Positions 53,102 to 62,470 are shown, counted from the stretch's first letter. The stretch is 64,000 nucleotides of DNA from Arthrobacter sp. UNC362MFTsu5.1 (GCF_000685965.1 NZ_JMLE01000004.1:62001-126000); one strand, 5' to 3'. A program made the numbers and translations. The notes: a model not told the origin generated them from the sequence alone.

Positions 53102-54439
53102 GTGACTTCCGAGCGCCACCCGTCCGAAGAGTCCCTCCAAGCCCCCGAACATGGTCCAGGACATGGTTCAGGACAACGTTCAGCGCCGGCAGCTGCGCCA
53201 GGATTAGAACGGCCGCCGCGCTGGTACCACCCGCTGGCCCAGCGCAACTACCGCCTGTTCGTAGCCATTCAGCTGGCCGGCAGCACGGGCGTCTGGATGC
53301 AGCGCCTGGCCCAGGACTGGCTGGTCCTGCAGCTGACGGGAAGCCCCGCGGCCGTGGGCGTGGCGGTGGCGCTCCAGTTCCTGCCCATGCTGGTGGTGGG
53401 ACCGCTCAGCGGCGTGCTGGTGGACCTCTTCCCGAAGCGCCGCATCCTGCTGATCTGCCAGTCCGTCACTGCCCTCCTGGCCCTCACCCTCGCCGTCCTG
53501 GATGCCGGCGGCGGGATCACCGTCTGGGCCGTATACGCCTGCTGTGCGGCCTTGGGTGTCACGTCCGCCGTGGATGGCCCGGCCCGCCAGGCTTTCGTCA
53601 ACGAGGTGGTGGGGGATGCCGCCCTGCGACCCGCGATCGGCCTGAACAACGCTATCGGCCAGCTCGGGGCGATGGTGGGCCCCGCCCTCGGCGGCCTGCT
53701 GATCGCCAGGGCGGGTTCGGCTGCCGCCTTCGCCGCGAACGCGCTGGTGTGCCTGGCGGTACTGGGCATGATCATCGCCATCAGGACCTCCCAGCTGCAC
53801 CCCAGCGAACCGCCCCTCCGCGGGCGCGGGCAGGTCCTGGCCGGCTTCCGCTACGTGCGCCACCGGCCGTCCCTCCTGCTGGTGATGCTGCTGGCCGGGC
53901 TCCTCGGCGCGTTCGGCATGAACGGACCCGTGGTGCTTGCGGCGTTCGCCAGCGACGTCTGGCACAGCGGCGCCGCCGGCTTTGGCATGTTCAACACGTT
54001 CAGTGCCGGCGGTGCCCTGGCCGGCGCGTTGCTGGCGGCGCGGCTCCGCACCCTGGGGCGCCGCGGAATCGTGGTGAGCGCGGGGCTGTTCGGCCTTACC
54101 CAGCTGGTGGCCGCCCTGATGCCGACGCAGGAGCTGTTTGTGGCCATGCTGGTACTGGTGGGGGTGATGACGCTGCTCTTCCTGACCAGCGCGGCAACCA
54201 CCGTCCAGCTGGAAGCCGGAGCGGAAGTCCGGGGCCGCGTCCTTGCCCTGTACCTGCCGCTGCTGCTGGGCGGGCACGCCCTTGGCGGGCTGCTCGCCGG
54301 CTGGCTTACGGAAGAGTTCGGCGTCAGGACCGGACTGGTGGTGACCGGCGCGCTCGGAATGCTGTCCGCTGCAGTCATCGGGCTGCTGCTGTGGCTGACT
54401 GCCAGGCGGCGGTCCGGCGACGGGTCTTTTGCCAGCTAA
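53102..54439 (+). CDS. Major facilitator superfamily transporter
   Basis: 445 aa, ~12 helices after a hydrophilic N-terminal ~40 residues. The opening WYHPLAQRNYRLFVAIQLAGSTGVWMQRLAQDWLVLQLTGSP and GVLVDLFPKRRIL are typical of the EntS-like/DHA3 exporters. It follows the DUF624 gene by 48 nt on the same strand and could be co-transcribed; possible sugar or drug efflux. GTG 53102 has no good Shine-Dalgarno. Confidence 0.85.
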   Translation: MTSERHPSEESLQAPEHGPGHGSGQRSAPAAAPGLERPPRWYHPLAQRNYRLFVAIQLAGSTGVWMQRLAQDWLVLQLTGSPAAVGVAVALQFLPMLVVGPLSGVLVDLFPKRRILLICQSVTALLALTLAVLDAGGGITVWAVYACCAALGVTSAVDGPARQAFVNEVVGDAALRPAIGLNNAIGQLGAMVGPALGGLLIARAGSAAAFAANALVCLAVLGMIIAIRTSQLHPSEPPLRGRGQVLAGFRYVRHRPSLLLVMLLAGLLGAFGMNGPVVLAAFASDVWHSGAAGFGMFNTFSAGGALAGALLAARLRTLGRRGIVVSAGLFGLTQLVAALMPTQELFVAMLVLVGVMTLLFLTSAATTVQLEAGAEVRGRVLALYLPLLLGGHALGGLLAGWLTEEFGVRTGLVVTGALGMLSAAVIGLLLWLTARRRSGDGSFAS

Positions 54440-54514
54440 CCCGAGCCGTCGACCGCCGTAGTCCCTCGAGCCGGACAAAACCGGCAGCGCATCCGCATTG
54501 ACTGCGACAGGGCA

Positions 54515-54543
54515 TTGACTGTGACCGGGCACACATTTAGGGT
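54515..54543 (+). promoter_or_regulatory. Promoter of binding protein 3
   Basis: TTGACT (54515-54520), 17 nt, TAGGGT (54538-54543), followed after 4 nt by LacI box 7. Confidence 0.75.
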
Positions 54544-54547
54544 AAGT

Positions 54548-54563
54548 GAGAAAGCGTTTTCTC
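54548..54563. promoter_or_regulatory. LacI-type box 7
   Basis: GAGAAAGCGTTTTCTC, identical over 16 bp to box 4, covering the expected transcription start of binding protein 3. Confidence 0.85.
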
Positions 54564-54598
54564 GCTCGTTTCAATCCACCCGTCGAAGAGGACATCGA

Positions 54599-55888
54599 AT
54601 GATTTTTCGCGCCCTAAAATCCCGGACTCCCAAGATTGCGGCAGTGGCGGCCGCCCTCGCGCTGACCCTTTCCGGCTGCGGAGGCGGTGCCCAGTCCGAT
54701 GCCGGCGGCCCTGTGACGCTGCGCTTTACCTGGTGGGGCTCGGATGTCCGGCACAAAATGACGCAGAAGCTGATTGACGCGTTCGAGGCCAAGAACCCCA
54801 ACATCAAGGTTGAGGGAGAGTACGGGGACTGGTCCGGCTACTGGGACAAGCTCGCCACCCAGGTGGCTTCGCAGCAGGCTCCGGACGTCATCCAGATGGA
54901 CCTCCAGTACCTGGGTGAATATGCCAAGCGCGGGGCGCTGCTGGACCTCAAGGACGTGGACCTGTCCAAATTCGACAAGGCTGCGGCAGACGCGGGGAAG
55001 ACCCCGGACGGACAGTTTGCCGTGACGGCGGGAATGAATGCACTGGTGGTGCTGGCCAACCCCTCGCTGGTCTCCGCCAGCGGCGTGCCGTTGCCGGACG
55101 ACCAGTCCTGGACCTGGCAGGACTACGAGAAGACGGCCGCCGACATCACAGCCAAAGGCAAGGCGGGCACCTACGGATCCGGGCCCATCACCGGAGACGC
55201 CTCCTTCAATCTCTGGCTGCGGCAGCATGGGAAGTCCCTCTTCGCCGCGGACGGGAAGCTGGGGTTCGATGAGTCCGACGCCACGTCCTACTTCGAGTTC
55301 CAGGCCGGGCTCCGCGACGCCAAATCGGTGCCGCCCGCCTCCGTCATGACTGAAGAGGCCAGCGCATCGCTGGACCAGACAGGCCTCGCCACCAACAAGT
55401 TCGCCATGGGGTGGCTGTGGTCCAACCAGCTGGGAGCCCTGACCAAGGCCTCCGGCCAGCCCCTGGAGATCAAGCGGCCGCCGAGCACGGACGGTGATGC
55501 CAAGTCGGCAAAGCAGTACTACAAGGCGTCCCAGCTCTGGTCCGCGAGCTCGCGCACCAAGCACCCGAAAGAGGCACAGCAGTTCATCGATTTCCTGGCG
55601 AACAGCGTCGAAGCGGGCGAGATCGCGCTGGCTGACCGCGGCATCCCCGGCAACTCCGAAGTGCGCGACGCCATCCAGCCCAAACTCAGCCCGGCGGACG
55701 CCGCCACGGCCACCTTCATCAACGACATTGCGGATGAAGTGGGCGACGCCCCTGTTGTCCCGCCGGCAGGTTCAAGCCCGGCCTCGGAAATCCTCACCCG
55801 CTTCGTCACCGAGGTCCACTTCGGCCGGCTGAGCCCGGAGGAGGCCGCGAAGAAGTCGATCGACGAGATCAAGAGCGGACTCAGCTAG
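54599..55888 (+). CDS. Sugar ABC transporter substrate-binding lipoprotein 3 (orphan)
   Basis: 429 aa. Signal peptide with lipobox LTLSGC, mature start VTLRFTWWGSDVRHKMTQKL, and YGDWSGYWDKLATQVA as in binding protein 1, to which it is strongly similar throughout (QLWSASSRTKHPKEAQQFIDF versus QFWSASSRTKHPEETAKFINF). ATG 54599 has AAGAGGA upstream. No permease lies beside it, so it may deliver its sugar to the permeases at 43313-45203. Confidence 0.92.
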   Translation: MIFRALKSRTPKIAAVAAALALTLSGCGGGAQSDAGGPVTLRFTWWGSDVRHKMTQKLIDAFEAKNPNIKVEGEYGDWSGYWDKLATQVASQQAPDVIQMDLQYLGEYAKRGALLDLKDVDLSKFDKAAADAGKTPDGQFAVTAGMNALVVLANPSLVSASGVPLPDDQSWTWQDYEKTAADITAKGKAGTYGSGPITGDASFNLWLRQHGKSLFAADGKLGFDESDATSYFEFQAGLRDAKSVPPASVMTEEASASLDQTGLATNKFAMGWLWSNQLGALTKASGQPLEIKRPPSTDGDAKSAKQYYKASQLWSASSRTKHPKEAQQFIDFLANSVEAGEIALADRGIPGNSEVRDAIQPKLSPADAATATFINDIADEVGDAPVVPPAGSSPASEILTRFVTEVHFGRLSPEEAAKKSIDEIKSGLS

Positions 55889-55915
55889 CGGGCCGAGCCA
55901 GGGCCGGCCGCCTGG

Positions 55916-58900
55916 CTATTCCGGCCGGAAGTGCCAGGTCCCCGGATGGATCCGGAACGTAACGGGGCCGGCTCCCGTGGAGGGCCCGACGACGGCGGAA
56001 ACCGGCGTCGTCGGGCCCTCCGCCGTGTAGCGTCCGGCCGGCAGCACCACCACGGCGCGGACGCCGGCGGGCACCGTGCAGCCCAGTTCCATCCCGGCGG
56101 GGCCGCGATGCCAGCTGGCCGAAACCGTTCCGCGCTGGAGCGGGACACTCCCGCGGGCGTGCCCCAGCCGGCCGGCCGGCGGTTCGATGCGGGCCTCCGC
56201 GCCCCCGTCAGCCACCCGGATGCCGAGCAGGTGGCTCAGGATTTCCCGGATCACGGAAGCGGACCACGCGTGCGACTGGCTGTAGTCCGTGGCCTCGTCC
56301 AGTTCCCAGGCTTCCCAGGTGAAACTGGCCCCTGATTCCAGCAGCCGTGCCCAGCCGGGCTGCCCGGGGTTGGTCAGCAGGTCCAGCACCTCGTCCACCA
56401 GCCCCGCCGCCAGCAGTGCGCGCACCAGGCGGTGCACGGTCATGGGACCCTGCCGCATTCCCATCCCGGCCAGCCGCCGCCCGTCGTGCAGGACCCACTC
56501 CGGCGGGGTGATGCCGAGCGACAACGGGAAGGACGTGGCGTGCTGGGAGGCGTGGCTGCTGGGGGTGCCGTCCCCGTGCAGCCCGTCCACCATCACTCCG
56601 TCCACGCGCAGGCGGGCGTTGATCGCGGCGGAGAGCTCAACCGAGCGTGCACGGTACTCCTCGGCTTCCCGGCGTCGACCGGTCAGCCCGCACAACCCGG
56701 CCACCGCGTCCAGGACCGAAAAGGCCTGCGCGTTGACAGTGGTTTTGGCCGCGCATGCCATGTCGTAGCCGAACCGGCCGGGCGCCGGCCAGTCCACAAT
56801 CCCGTGGAGGTAGGGACCGGAGCCGCCGCCGAGGCAGGTGACGAGTCCCGCCGTCGGGCCGTCCGCCGGGATGTGCCGCAGCACGTAACCGGCGGTGGCG
56901 CGCAGGGCCGGCAGCAGCTCTTCCACCAGGGCGGTATCGCCGCTGTTCCGGTGGTAATCCTCCACCCATTCCGGCATCATCAGGGAGAAATCCGGGATGT
57001 CGCGCTTGCCGTCGCCGTTGGGATACACCGCGTTGTAGCGGCCGTGGTCGCCGCCGCCGGACCAATACCGACCGGCCGACGCCGCAAACTCGCGCAAGGC
57101 CTGGGCCGTGAGCTGCCGCTCGCCGAAAAGTGCCATGGTGGCGTAAGAGATATTGACGGCGTCGCCCAGGAACTGGCCCTTTTCGCGGGTGGGGGTATCC
57201 ACGAACTGTTCCTGCGCGCCGTACAGCGCGGAGTCCCGCAGCAGCGTGAACACGGCGTCAAGCGCCGGATCGGAACTGCTGAAGCCGCCCTCCCGCTGTC
57301 CGCTTCCGGGATGTTCGGAATGGACGACGACGCCGCCCACCGCGGCGATTTCCGCCGCCGGGATTCCGGGTACTTCGACGTACCGGAACCCCAGATGGAC
57401 GGCGGCTTCGTAACGTTGCGGCCCGGAAGCCTGGGTGTAGGGAAAGGACATGTCCGTGTTCTGGCTGGCCGACTTGCCGCGGTCAACCCGGCCCTCTTTA
57501 TCCAGGGTGTAGCCGGCCCGGATCATCACCGTGCGGCCGGCCCGGCCGTCGGCGAACTCCACCACCGGCCGGGCTGGAAGCACGCGGCCGAAGTCGGCCA
57601 CCACCGTACCGTCCTGCGCCGTCAGCAGCCTGGCCGCAGGCACGGGTATCCGGGCCAGGAACGTGCGCCGGGGGAGAACGGCGGGAAAATCTGCCACGGG
57701 GTGCCTGCCGAGCGACGTGGCGGGTTCCCAGGTGGCGGACTCCGAGGCTGCCGGGGCGGTGGCGTCCAGATGCTCCACCGGGTCGCCTTCGTCGTTCCGG
57801 TAACCGGACTGCCGGTACGGACCTTCCGCCACCTGCCAGCCGGGACCGGTGCCGAACACTTCGCGGCGGCCGTCGTCGTAGTCGACATGGAGCTGGGCCA
57901 GGAGCCCGGGAACGCCGGCGGCCCTGCCCTGGCCCGGCCCGTACCAATGCACCCGGGCGGAGAGGACCACATCGCGGACCCCGGCCTGCAGCAGGGCGGT
58001 GACGTCGGCGGCGTCGTAATAGCCCTCACCCGGGTAGCCGAAGGACGACGTCTCCAGGACTGCCCTGCCTGAGGACGCTGTGTCGATGCGGAACACGGCC
58101 TGGTGGCTGGCGGCGGCGAACAGCCTGGCGCGCACCACGGTGCCGGAAAGCGGTATGTCCGTGCGGGCCAGCGTCCACTCGTCGGGCTGGCGGTGGGTGG
58201 TGGTGCGGGTCCATTTGGCGAGGCAGGCAGTTGCGCGGTCAGCCCCGACGTCGTAGAGGTGGTCAACAAGCGCCGTTCCGCCCGTGGTTTCAGTGACCAG
58301 GAGCGAGCCGTATTCGGCCTGGCTCCGCGGGCCCTGATGCAAGGCAAGGCTTCCCCGGAACCCGGCAGGGGCGGGCTCGTCCACAGTGAGTAGCTCCGCG
58401 CCGTCGAGCATCACCGTGATGGTGCGTCCGTCGTCGGTGACTGTCAGGTCCTGCCAGGTGCCGGGGACCAGGTCCTTGCCGGGCAGCCGTTCCTGGCCGA
58501 TGGTCACGTCGCGTTCCCGCTGGGCGCTGGCGAGGACCTCGGTTGCGGGCACGGAAGCGCAGGGGATCTCCCACCGGGCCGCGCGCCGGAGGACCACGGC
58601 CCCGGCGGAATTCAGTTCCAGCAGCAGGCCGGTACCGGGGCCGGTGGTGCGCAGGAGCAGGCCCGCCCATCCCATCGCAGGCCTCAGGCGCGCCTCCAGC
58701 CGGACCTGGCGGACGGGCGGGGAGGGGAGCGGGAGGTACGGCGAACCGGCAACCCGCAGGGCGCCGTCGAACAATTCCAGCGGGGCGCGGCCGCCGGGCT
58801 CCCGGCGGATCCATTCGGCGTCCCAGTCCGGAGTGTCGAGGCCCGTGCTGAAACCCTGCGGCGCGGACCAGGGCCCGGGGACGCCGCTGGCGTCGTGGAC

Positions 58901-59173
58901 GCGGACGGCCCACCGGTAGTCGGCGTCCGGTGCGAGCTCAAGGCCGCCGTAGGGGACATAGTGCTGCTCACCGGAGGCCACGATGCCCGAGTCCCACAGT
59001 TGCGTGCCGGCCGCGTCGTTGACCCGGAGCTGATAGGCGCTCTGATGGCGGGAGGCCGGATCACTTCCCTCTCCGGCCGCCAGGACCCAGCCGAAGTGCG
59101 GGCGCTTTGAGGCGGTCAGGCAGGCTTCAAGCCCGTCGGTGAGAAGACCGGCGGGGGCAAGGTGCCCCGTCAC
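55916..59173 (-). CDS. Glycoside hydrolase family 78 alpha-L-rhamnosidase
   Basis: 1085 aa, no signal peptide. The N-terminal region has the typical LTASKRPHFGWVL and fibronectin-like segments. Then come carbohydrate-binding beta domains and the GH78 (alpha/alpha)6 barrel with DTPTREKGQFLGDAVN, which holds the general acid Glu, followed by GDHGRYNAVYPNGDGKRDIPDF. The C-terminal beta domain ends the protein. It removes terminal alpha-L-rhamnose, for example from rhamnogalacturonan pieces or flavonoid glycosides. GTG 59173 is chosen because it overlaps the preceding stop as GTGA; a longer start at 59230 would overlap the neighbour by 61 nt. Confidence 0.93.
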   Translation of the reverse strand: MTGHLAPAGLLTDGLEACLTASKRPHFGWVLAAGEGSDPASRHQSAYQLRVNDAAGTQLWDSGIVASGEQHYVPYGGLELAPDADYRWAVRVHDASGVPGPWSAPQGFSTGLDTPDWDAEWIRREPGGRAPLELFDGALRVAGSPYLPLPSPPVRQVRLEARLRPAMGWAGLLLRTTGPGTGLLLELNSAGAVVLRRAARWEIPCASVPATEVLASAQRERDVTIGQERLPGKDLVPGTWQDLTVTDDGRTITVMLDGAELLTVDEPAPAGFRGSLALHQGPRSQAEYGSLLVTETTGGTALVDHLYDVGADRATACLAKWTRTTTHRQPDEWTLARTDIPLSGTVVRARLFAAASHQAVFRIDTASSGRAVLETSSFGYPGEGYYDAADVTALLQAGVRDVVLSARVHWYGPGQGRAAGVPGLLAQLHVDYDDGRREVFGTGPGWQVAEGPYRQSGYRNDEGDPVEHLDATAPAASESATWEPATSLGRHPVADFPAVLPRRTFLARIPVPAARLLTAQDGTVVADFGRVLPARPVVEFADGRAGRTVMIRAGYTLDKEGRVDRGKSASQNTDMSFPYTQASGPQRYEAAVHLGFRYVEVPGIPAAEIAAVGGVVVHSEHPGSGQREGGFSSSDPALDAVFTLLRDSALYGAQEQFVDTPTREKGQFLGDAVNISYATMALFGERQLTAQALREFAASAGRYWSGGGDHGRYNAVYPNGDGKRDIPDFSLMMPEWVEDYHRNSGDTALVEELLPALRATAGYVLRHIPADGPTAGLVTCLGGGSGPYLHGIVDWPAPGRFGYDMACAAKTTVNAQAFSVLDAVAGLCGLTGRRREAEEYRARSVELSAAINARLRVDGVMVDGLHGDGTPSSHASQHATSFPLSLGITPPEWVLHDGRRLAGMGMRQGPMTVHRLVRALLAAGLVDEVLDLLTNPGQPGWARLLESGASFTWEAWELDEATDYSQSHAWSASVIREILSHLLGIRVADGGAEARIEPPAGRLGHARGSVPLQRGTVSASWHRGPAGMELGCTVPAGVRAVVVLPAGRYTAEGPTTPVSAVVGPSTGAGPVTFRIHPGTWHFRPE

Positions 59174-61275
59174 CTGCCAGCAGCCAATGCGCCAGCCTCG
59201 GACGGGGCCAGCGTGCCGTCGGCGATCCACACCGTGAAGGAGCGACGGATCGATTCTCCCGCGGCGAGGATCACCGGACTGTCCCAGGCCAGCGCCGAAC
59301 CCACCCCCGGGTAGCCGTGCAGCCGGACGAACCAGGGATCGGGTGCCTCGGCCGGCGCCGCAAACACCAGGCTCGCCGCGCCCTCCGGGAACTCCGCGGT
59401 CCAGGCCAGCCAGGGCGAGACGGAGCCGTGGACGGCTGCCTCACCCTCCCGGTCCGCCGTGAAGACGTCCGCCGCGGAGCAAGCAGGCAGCCGCCAGAAG
59501 AACCCGCCGTAGCCGCTGCCCGCGGCACCGTTGGACCCGGGACCGCCCAGCGAAGCGTCGACGACGGCGGTCAGTTCGGTTGCCAGGTCCAGCCGCCAGG
59601 TCCGGTGGTCCACCCTCCCTGCGCGGGTGGTGCGGCGCTCGCGGAGGAGTTCGCTGCCGTCCGGCGCCTGCCAGCTCAGGTCCTGGTGGAGGGATACGCC
59701 GGCCGGTGATGCCGTCTCCGGCCTTGCCGCGAGCTGCACAATCCGGCCGTGGTCCGGGCGTTCCTCGTACCGTCCGGCGGCGCGGGTATACGTCTTGCCG
59801 CCCCAGAAGTTCGCGCCGTTCACGTCCTGCAGGGCGATGCCGGCGCCCAGGTGCCACGGATGGTCCGCGGGCAAGTGGTCGGTGACGGTGACGCCGCCGA
59901 ATGACCGCACCGGATGCAGGTACGGGCGGGGCGAGAGGCGGGCCGCGAGGGCGGAACCGCTTCGGACCGTAACGATCGGCACTGCGGAAAGAGGCACTGT
60001 GGAAAGAGGCGCTGCGGAAAGAGGCGCTGCGGAAAGGGACAGGGTGTCCGCGCCGTCGGCAGAAGGCCGCGCCCAGGGCAGGCCGAGTTCGCTGAAGGTG
60101 GCGTGCGCCGCCGTCGCGCGTTCCAGGGCATCTTCGATGCCAGCGATCACCGGGTGGGCGGAGTCGCCCTCGCCTACCCAGTCGATATAGCGGGCAGGAA
60201 CCAACTCAGGGGCAGCGGCGGTGCGGATCGCCTCCAGCACGCGCATGAACGCGCCGCTGTCCGCGAGGGAACTGATCAGCGGCGCACCGGTCGGCAGGTC
60301 CTGCGGGCGGCGGTTCCGCAAGTGCTCCAGCAGGTTCTCGGTAAGGTCGAGCCGGCCGAACACCTGATGGCGCTCGCCGGCGGCAGTGCTGACGGTCAGG
60401 CGGTCTTCGGTGTAGTGGAACACCGCAGTGCCTTCACTGCCCTGCAGGGTGACGTACGGTTCCACGGATTCCGTGGCGCAGAGGGTCAGTGCACAGGTGA
60501 TGGGAAGGCCTGATGCGGTGCGGACGCGGATGACGGAGGTGTCGTCCGACTCGATGTCATTGGCGCGGTAGAGGTCAGTTTCCACCGAGGCGAGATCGTC
60601 CCCGGTCCGCGCGCCGGCGATCCGCAAAGCAGTGGCGATGGCGTGGGCCAGGGGGTTGGTCGCCACGCCGTCCACCACGTCGACGCCGTCCAGGCTGCGT
60701 TTGCCCGCCCAGCGCGACCTCTTGTAGTAGGCGCGGTCGCGTACCCAGCGGCCGGTCGCGGAGATTCCCAGGAGGGTGCCGATTTCGCCGGCGGCCAGCA
60801 GCTCTTCGATGGCCTGCAGGGCTTGCGAGCCCAGGCTCTGGAAGCCGATCTGGACGCTCCGTCCGGCCGCTGCGGCGGCGTCCTGCAGCCTGGTGAAATC
60901 GGCCAGGGAAGCCACCGGGGGCTTCTCCAAGTAGAGGTCGGCGTGGGGGAGGGCCGTGAGCGCGAGCGGTGCGTGCGTCTGGATGGGCGTGGCCACAATA
61001 ATGAGGTCCAGCGCCGGGGTTGCCGCCAGGAGCTCGTCCAGGGTGCCGAACACTCCGGTTCCGGGCGGGAGCGCGCCGGCGGCCGGAGGATTCGGGTCGG
61101 CAACGGCCACCAGGGTGACGGCTCCATCGTGCTGGAGCCTTTCAAGGTTGTGGAGGTGGTGGGTGCCGAAGCCGTGAACGCCGACGAGGGCCACCCTGGC
61201 CGGGGCGGAGGCGATCCTGCCTTCTGTGGCAGGCATGTCGGGTTCTTCCGGGACGGGCGCGGACAGGGTGCCCAT
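59170..61275 (-). CDS. Gfo/Idh/MocA oxidoreductase fused to DUF6807 (paralogue 2)
   Basis: 701 aa with the same plan as the gene at 39772-41862. The Gfo/Idh half has RVALVGVHGFGTHHLHNLERL, IIVATPIQTHAPLALTAL, LYLEKPPVAS and KRSRWAGKRSLDGVDVVDGV. The DUF6807 half has RPYLHPVRSFGGVTVTDH, DHPWHLGAGIALQDV, ANFWGGKTYTR, GYGGFFWRLP and DPWFVRLHGYPGVG. The linker between them holds a 5-residue repeat (LSAAP/LSTVP) encoded by a 15-bp DNA repeat. GAGGAGAG precedes ATG 61275. It is the first gene of a two-gene operon with the rhamnosidase, behind LacI box 8. Confidence 0.87.
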   Translation of the reverse strand: MGTLSAPVPEEPDMPATEGRIASAPARVALVGVHGFGTHHLHNLERLQHDGAVTLVAVADPNPPAAGALPPGTGVFGTLDELLAATPALDLIIVATPIQTHAPLALTALPHADLYLEKPPVASLADFTRLQDAAAAAGRSVQIGFQSLGSQALQAIEELLAAGEIGTLLGISATGRWVRDRAYYKRSRWAGKRSLDGVDVVDGVATNPLAHAIATALRIAGARTGDDLASVETDLYRANDIESDDTSVIRVRTASGLPITCALTLCATESVEPYVTLQGSEGTAVFHYTEDRLTVSTAAGERHQVFGRLDLTENLLEHLRNRRPQDLPTGAPLISSLADSGAFMRVLEAIRTAAAPELVPARYIDWVGEGDSAHPVIAGIEDALERATAAHATFSELGLPWARPSADGADTLSLSAAPLSAAPLSTVPLSAVPIVTVRSGSALAARLSPRPYLHPVRSFGGVTVTDHLPADHPWHLGAGIALQDVNGANFWGGKTYTRAAGRYEERPDHGRIVQLAARPETASPAGVSLHQDLSWQAPDGSELLRERRTTRAGRVDHRTWRLDLATELTAVVDASLGGPGSNGAAGSGYGGFFWRLPACSAADVFTADREGEAAVHGSVSPWLAWTAEFPEGAASLVFAAPAEAPDPWFVRLHGYPGVGSALAWDSPVILAAGESIRRSFTVWIADGTLAPSEAGALAAGR
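59978..60037. repeat. Four 15-bp tandem repeats in the DUF6807 fusion linker
   Basis: Units start at 59978, 59993, 60008 and 60023 on the pattern GGCGCTGCGGAAAGA; in frame, encoding LSAAP-type repeats. Confidence 0.9.
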
Positions 61276-61406
61276 GGCTCTCCTCTTCTGTGCCCGGGGC
61301 TTCCCTTTCCGGGGCCGGGTCTGACGTCGGTGTCGATGCGGAAATCGCCGGGGCGGGGCCCGCGACCGTCGCTTTCAGGGTAGGCCGGGGGGCCCTCCTC
61401 ATCGGA

Positions 61407-61422
61407 TGGTAAGCGCTTTCCA
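61407..61422. promoter_or_regulatory. LacI-type box 8
   Basis: TGGTAAGCGCTTTCCA, a palindrome with the same AAnCGnTT core, 16 nt downstream of the minus-strand -10. Confidence 0.7.
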
Positions 61423-61438
61423 ATTTGCTGCTGCCATC

Positions 61439-61467
61439 AGTCTAACCCGGCTCGGGCCAATATGTAA
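61439..61467 (-). promoter_or_regulatory. Promoter of the DUF6807 fusion-rhamnosidase operon
   Basis: On the minus strand TTACAT (61462-61467), 17 nt, TAGACT (61439-61444). It lies in the 318-bp divergent gap 61276-61593, which holds only the two promoters, two LacI boxes and leaders. Confidence 0.6.
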
Positions 61468-61483
61468 CGATTCAAATTTCGCC

Positions 61484-61512
61484 TTGACCGCCGCAGTAAA
61501 AGCGTCTAGATT
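61484..61512 (+). promoter_or_regulatory. Promoter of the DUF624-binding protein 4 operon
   Basis: TTGACC (61484-61489), 17 nt, TAGATT (61507-61512), with LacI box 9 starting 4 nt later. Confidence 0.75.
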
Positions 61513-61515
61513 TTC

Positions 61516-61531
61516 GAGAAACCGCTTACTG
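61516..61531. promoter_or_regulatory. LacI-type box 9
   Basis: GAGAAACCGCTTACTG directly after the -10, covering the start of transcription. Confidence 0.75.
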
Positions 61532-61593
61532 AGGTGACGTGGACCACTGTGGCCCCCGTTTCTGCAACGATGGAGATCCGAAGGGGGCTGGCT

Positions 61594-62277
61594 GTGCTGG
61601 CTGGAAGTTTTAGCGCCAAGGCGTACTCATTTTTCGACACCCTGCTCTGGATTGCCTGCCTGAACCTGCTGTGGATGGTGTTCTCGCTCGCCGGGCTGGG
61701 CGTCCTCGGGGCGGGCCCCGCCACGGCCGCCGCGCAGGTCATGGTGCGCCGCCGGGTCCGGGGCGAGGCTGCTCCGCTGTTCCGCTCCTTCGCCCGGGAG
61801 TATGGACGCAACTTTGGCCGCGGCAATGCCCTGGCGCTGCCGATCCTGCTGGCCGGAGCCGCCCTGGCCTTGAACTGGAACTACTTCTCCCGCTCCGGCG
61901 ACCTTCTTTCGCAGCTGCTGGCGGCCGGGACCTTTGTTGCCGCGATCTTCCTGGTGGCTGTTGCCTGCCATCTCTTTCCGATGTTTGCCCGCTACGAGCT
62001 TCCGCTTCCGCAGTACCTCCTGATGTCCTCGCGGTTTGCCCTCCGGCACCTGGCGGGGACGGCGATCCTGCTGTTCGTGACCGCCGTCGCGCTGTTCGCC
62101 AGCCAGGCGCTGCCGGGACTTATCCCTTTCTTCAGCGTCGGAGCGTGGCTCTACGTGACCGGGTGGCTGTGCGACCGCTTCTTCACTGCGAACGACGAAT
62201 CGGTGACCGGTAGTGCTGGCGAGCCTGCCGCGGGCGCCACGCTCCCGGCCGCCATGGTCGGAGCCCCCCTTGCCTGA
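61594..62277 (+). CDS. DUF624 (YesL-family) membrane protein
   Basis: 227 aa with five predicted helices; the opening SFFDTLLWIACLNLLWMVFSLAG and GPATAAAQVMVRRRVRGE match the YesL family, found next to LipO/YtcQ-type oligosaccharide importers. GTG 61594 has AAGGGGG 6 nt upstream; ATG 61570 and GTG 61534 are in frame but lack a ribosome site. It precedes the LipO-type binding protein by 193 nt on the same strand. Confidence 0.8.
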   Translation: MLAGSFSAKAYSFFDTLLWIACLNLLWMVFSLAGLGVLGAGPATAAAQVMVRRRVRGEAAPLFRSFAREYGRNFGRGNALALPILLAGAALALNWNYFSRSGDLLSQLLAAGTFVAAIFLVAVACHLFPMFARYELPLPQYLLMSSRFALRHLAGTAILLFVTAVALFASQALPGLIPFFSVGAWLYVTGWLCDRFFTANDESVTGSAGEPAAGATLPAAMVGAPLA

Positions 62278-62470
62278 GCCGTCCGACGCCCGCCGGAGCC
62301 TGGAGTCCTCCGCGTTGGCGCGGGCCAGCTTTCCCGGGCACGTAATGAAACGTATCAAAATGATGCCGGCACTTCCCGGACACACACCTGACTCCAGAGC
62401 CAGCCCCAAAAACTGACCAACCGAACCACCTGACCCAACCGACCCCGAAGAAGTGGAAAAGGAAATCACC

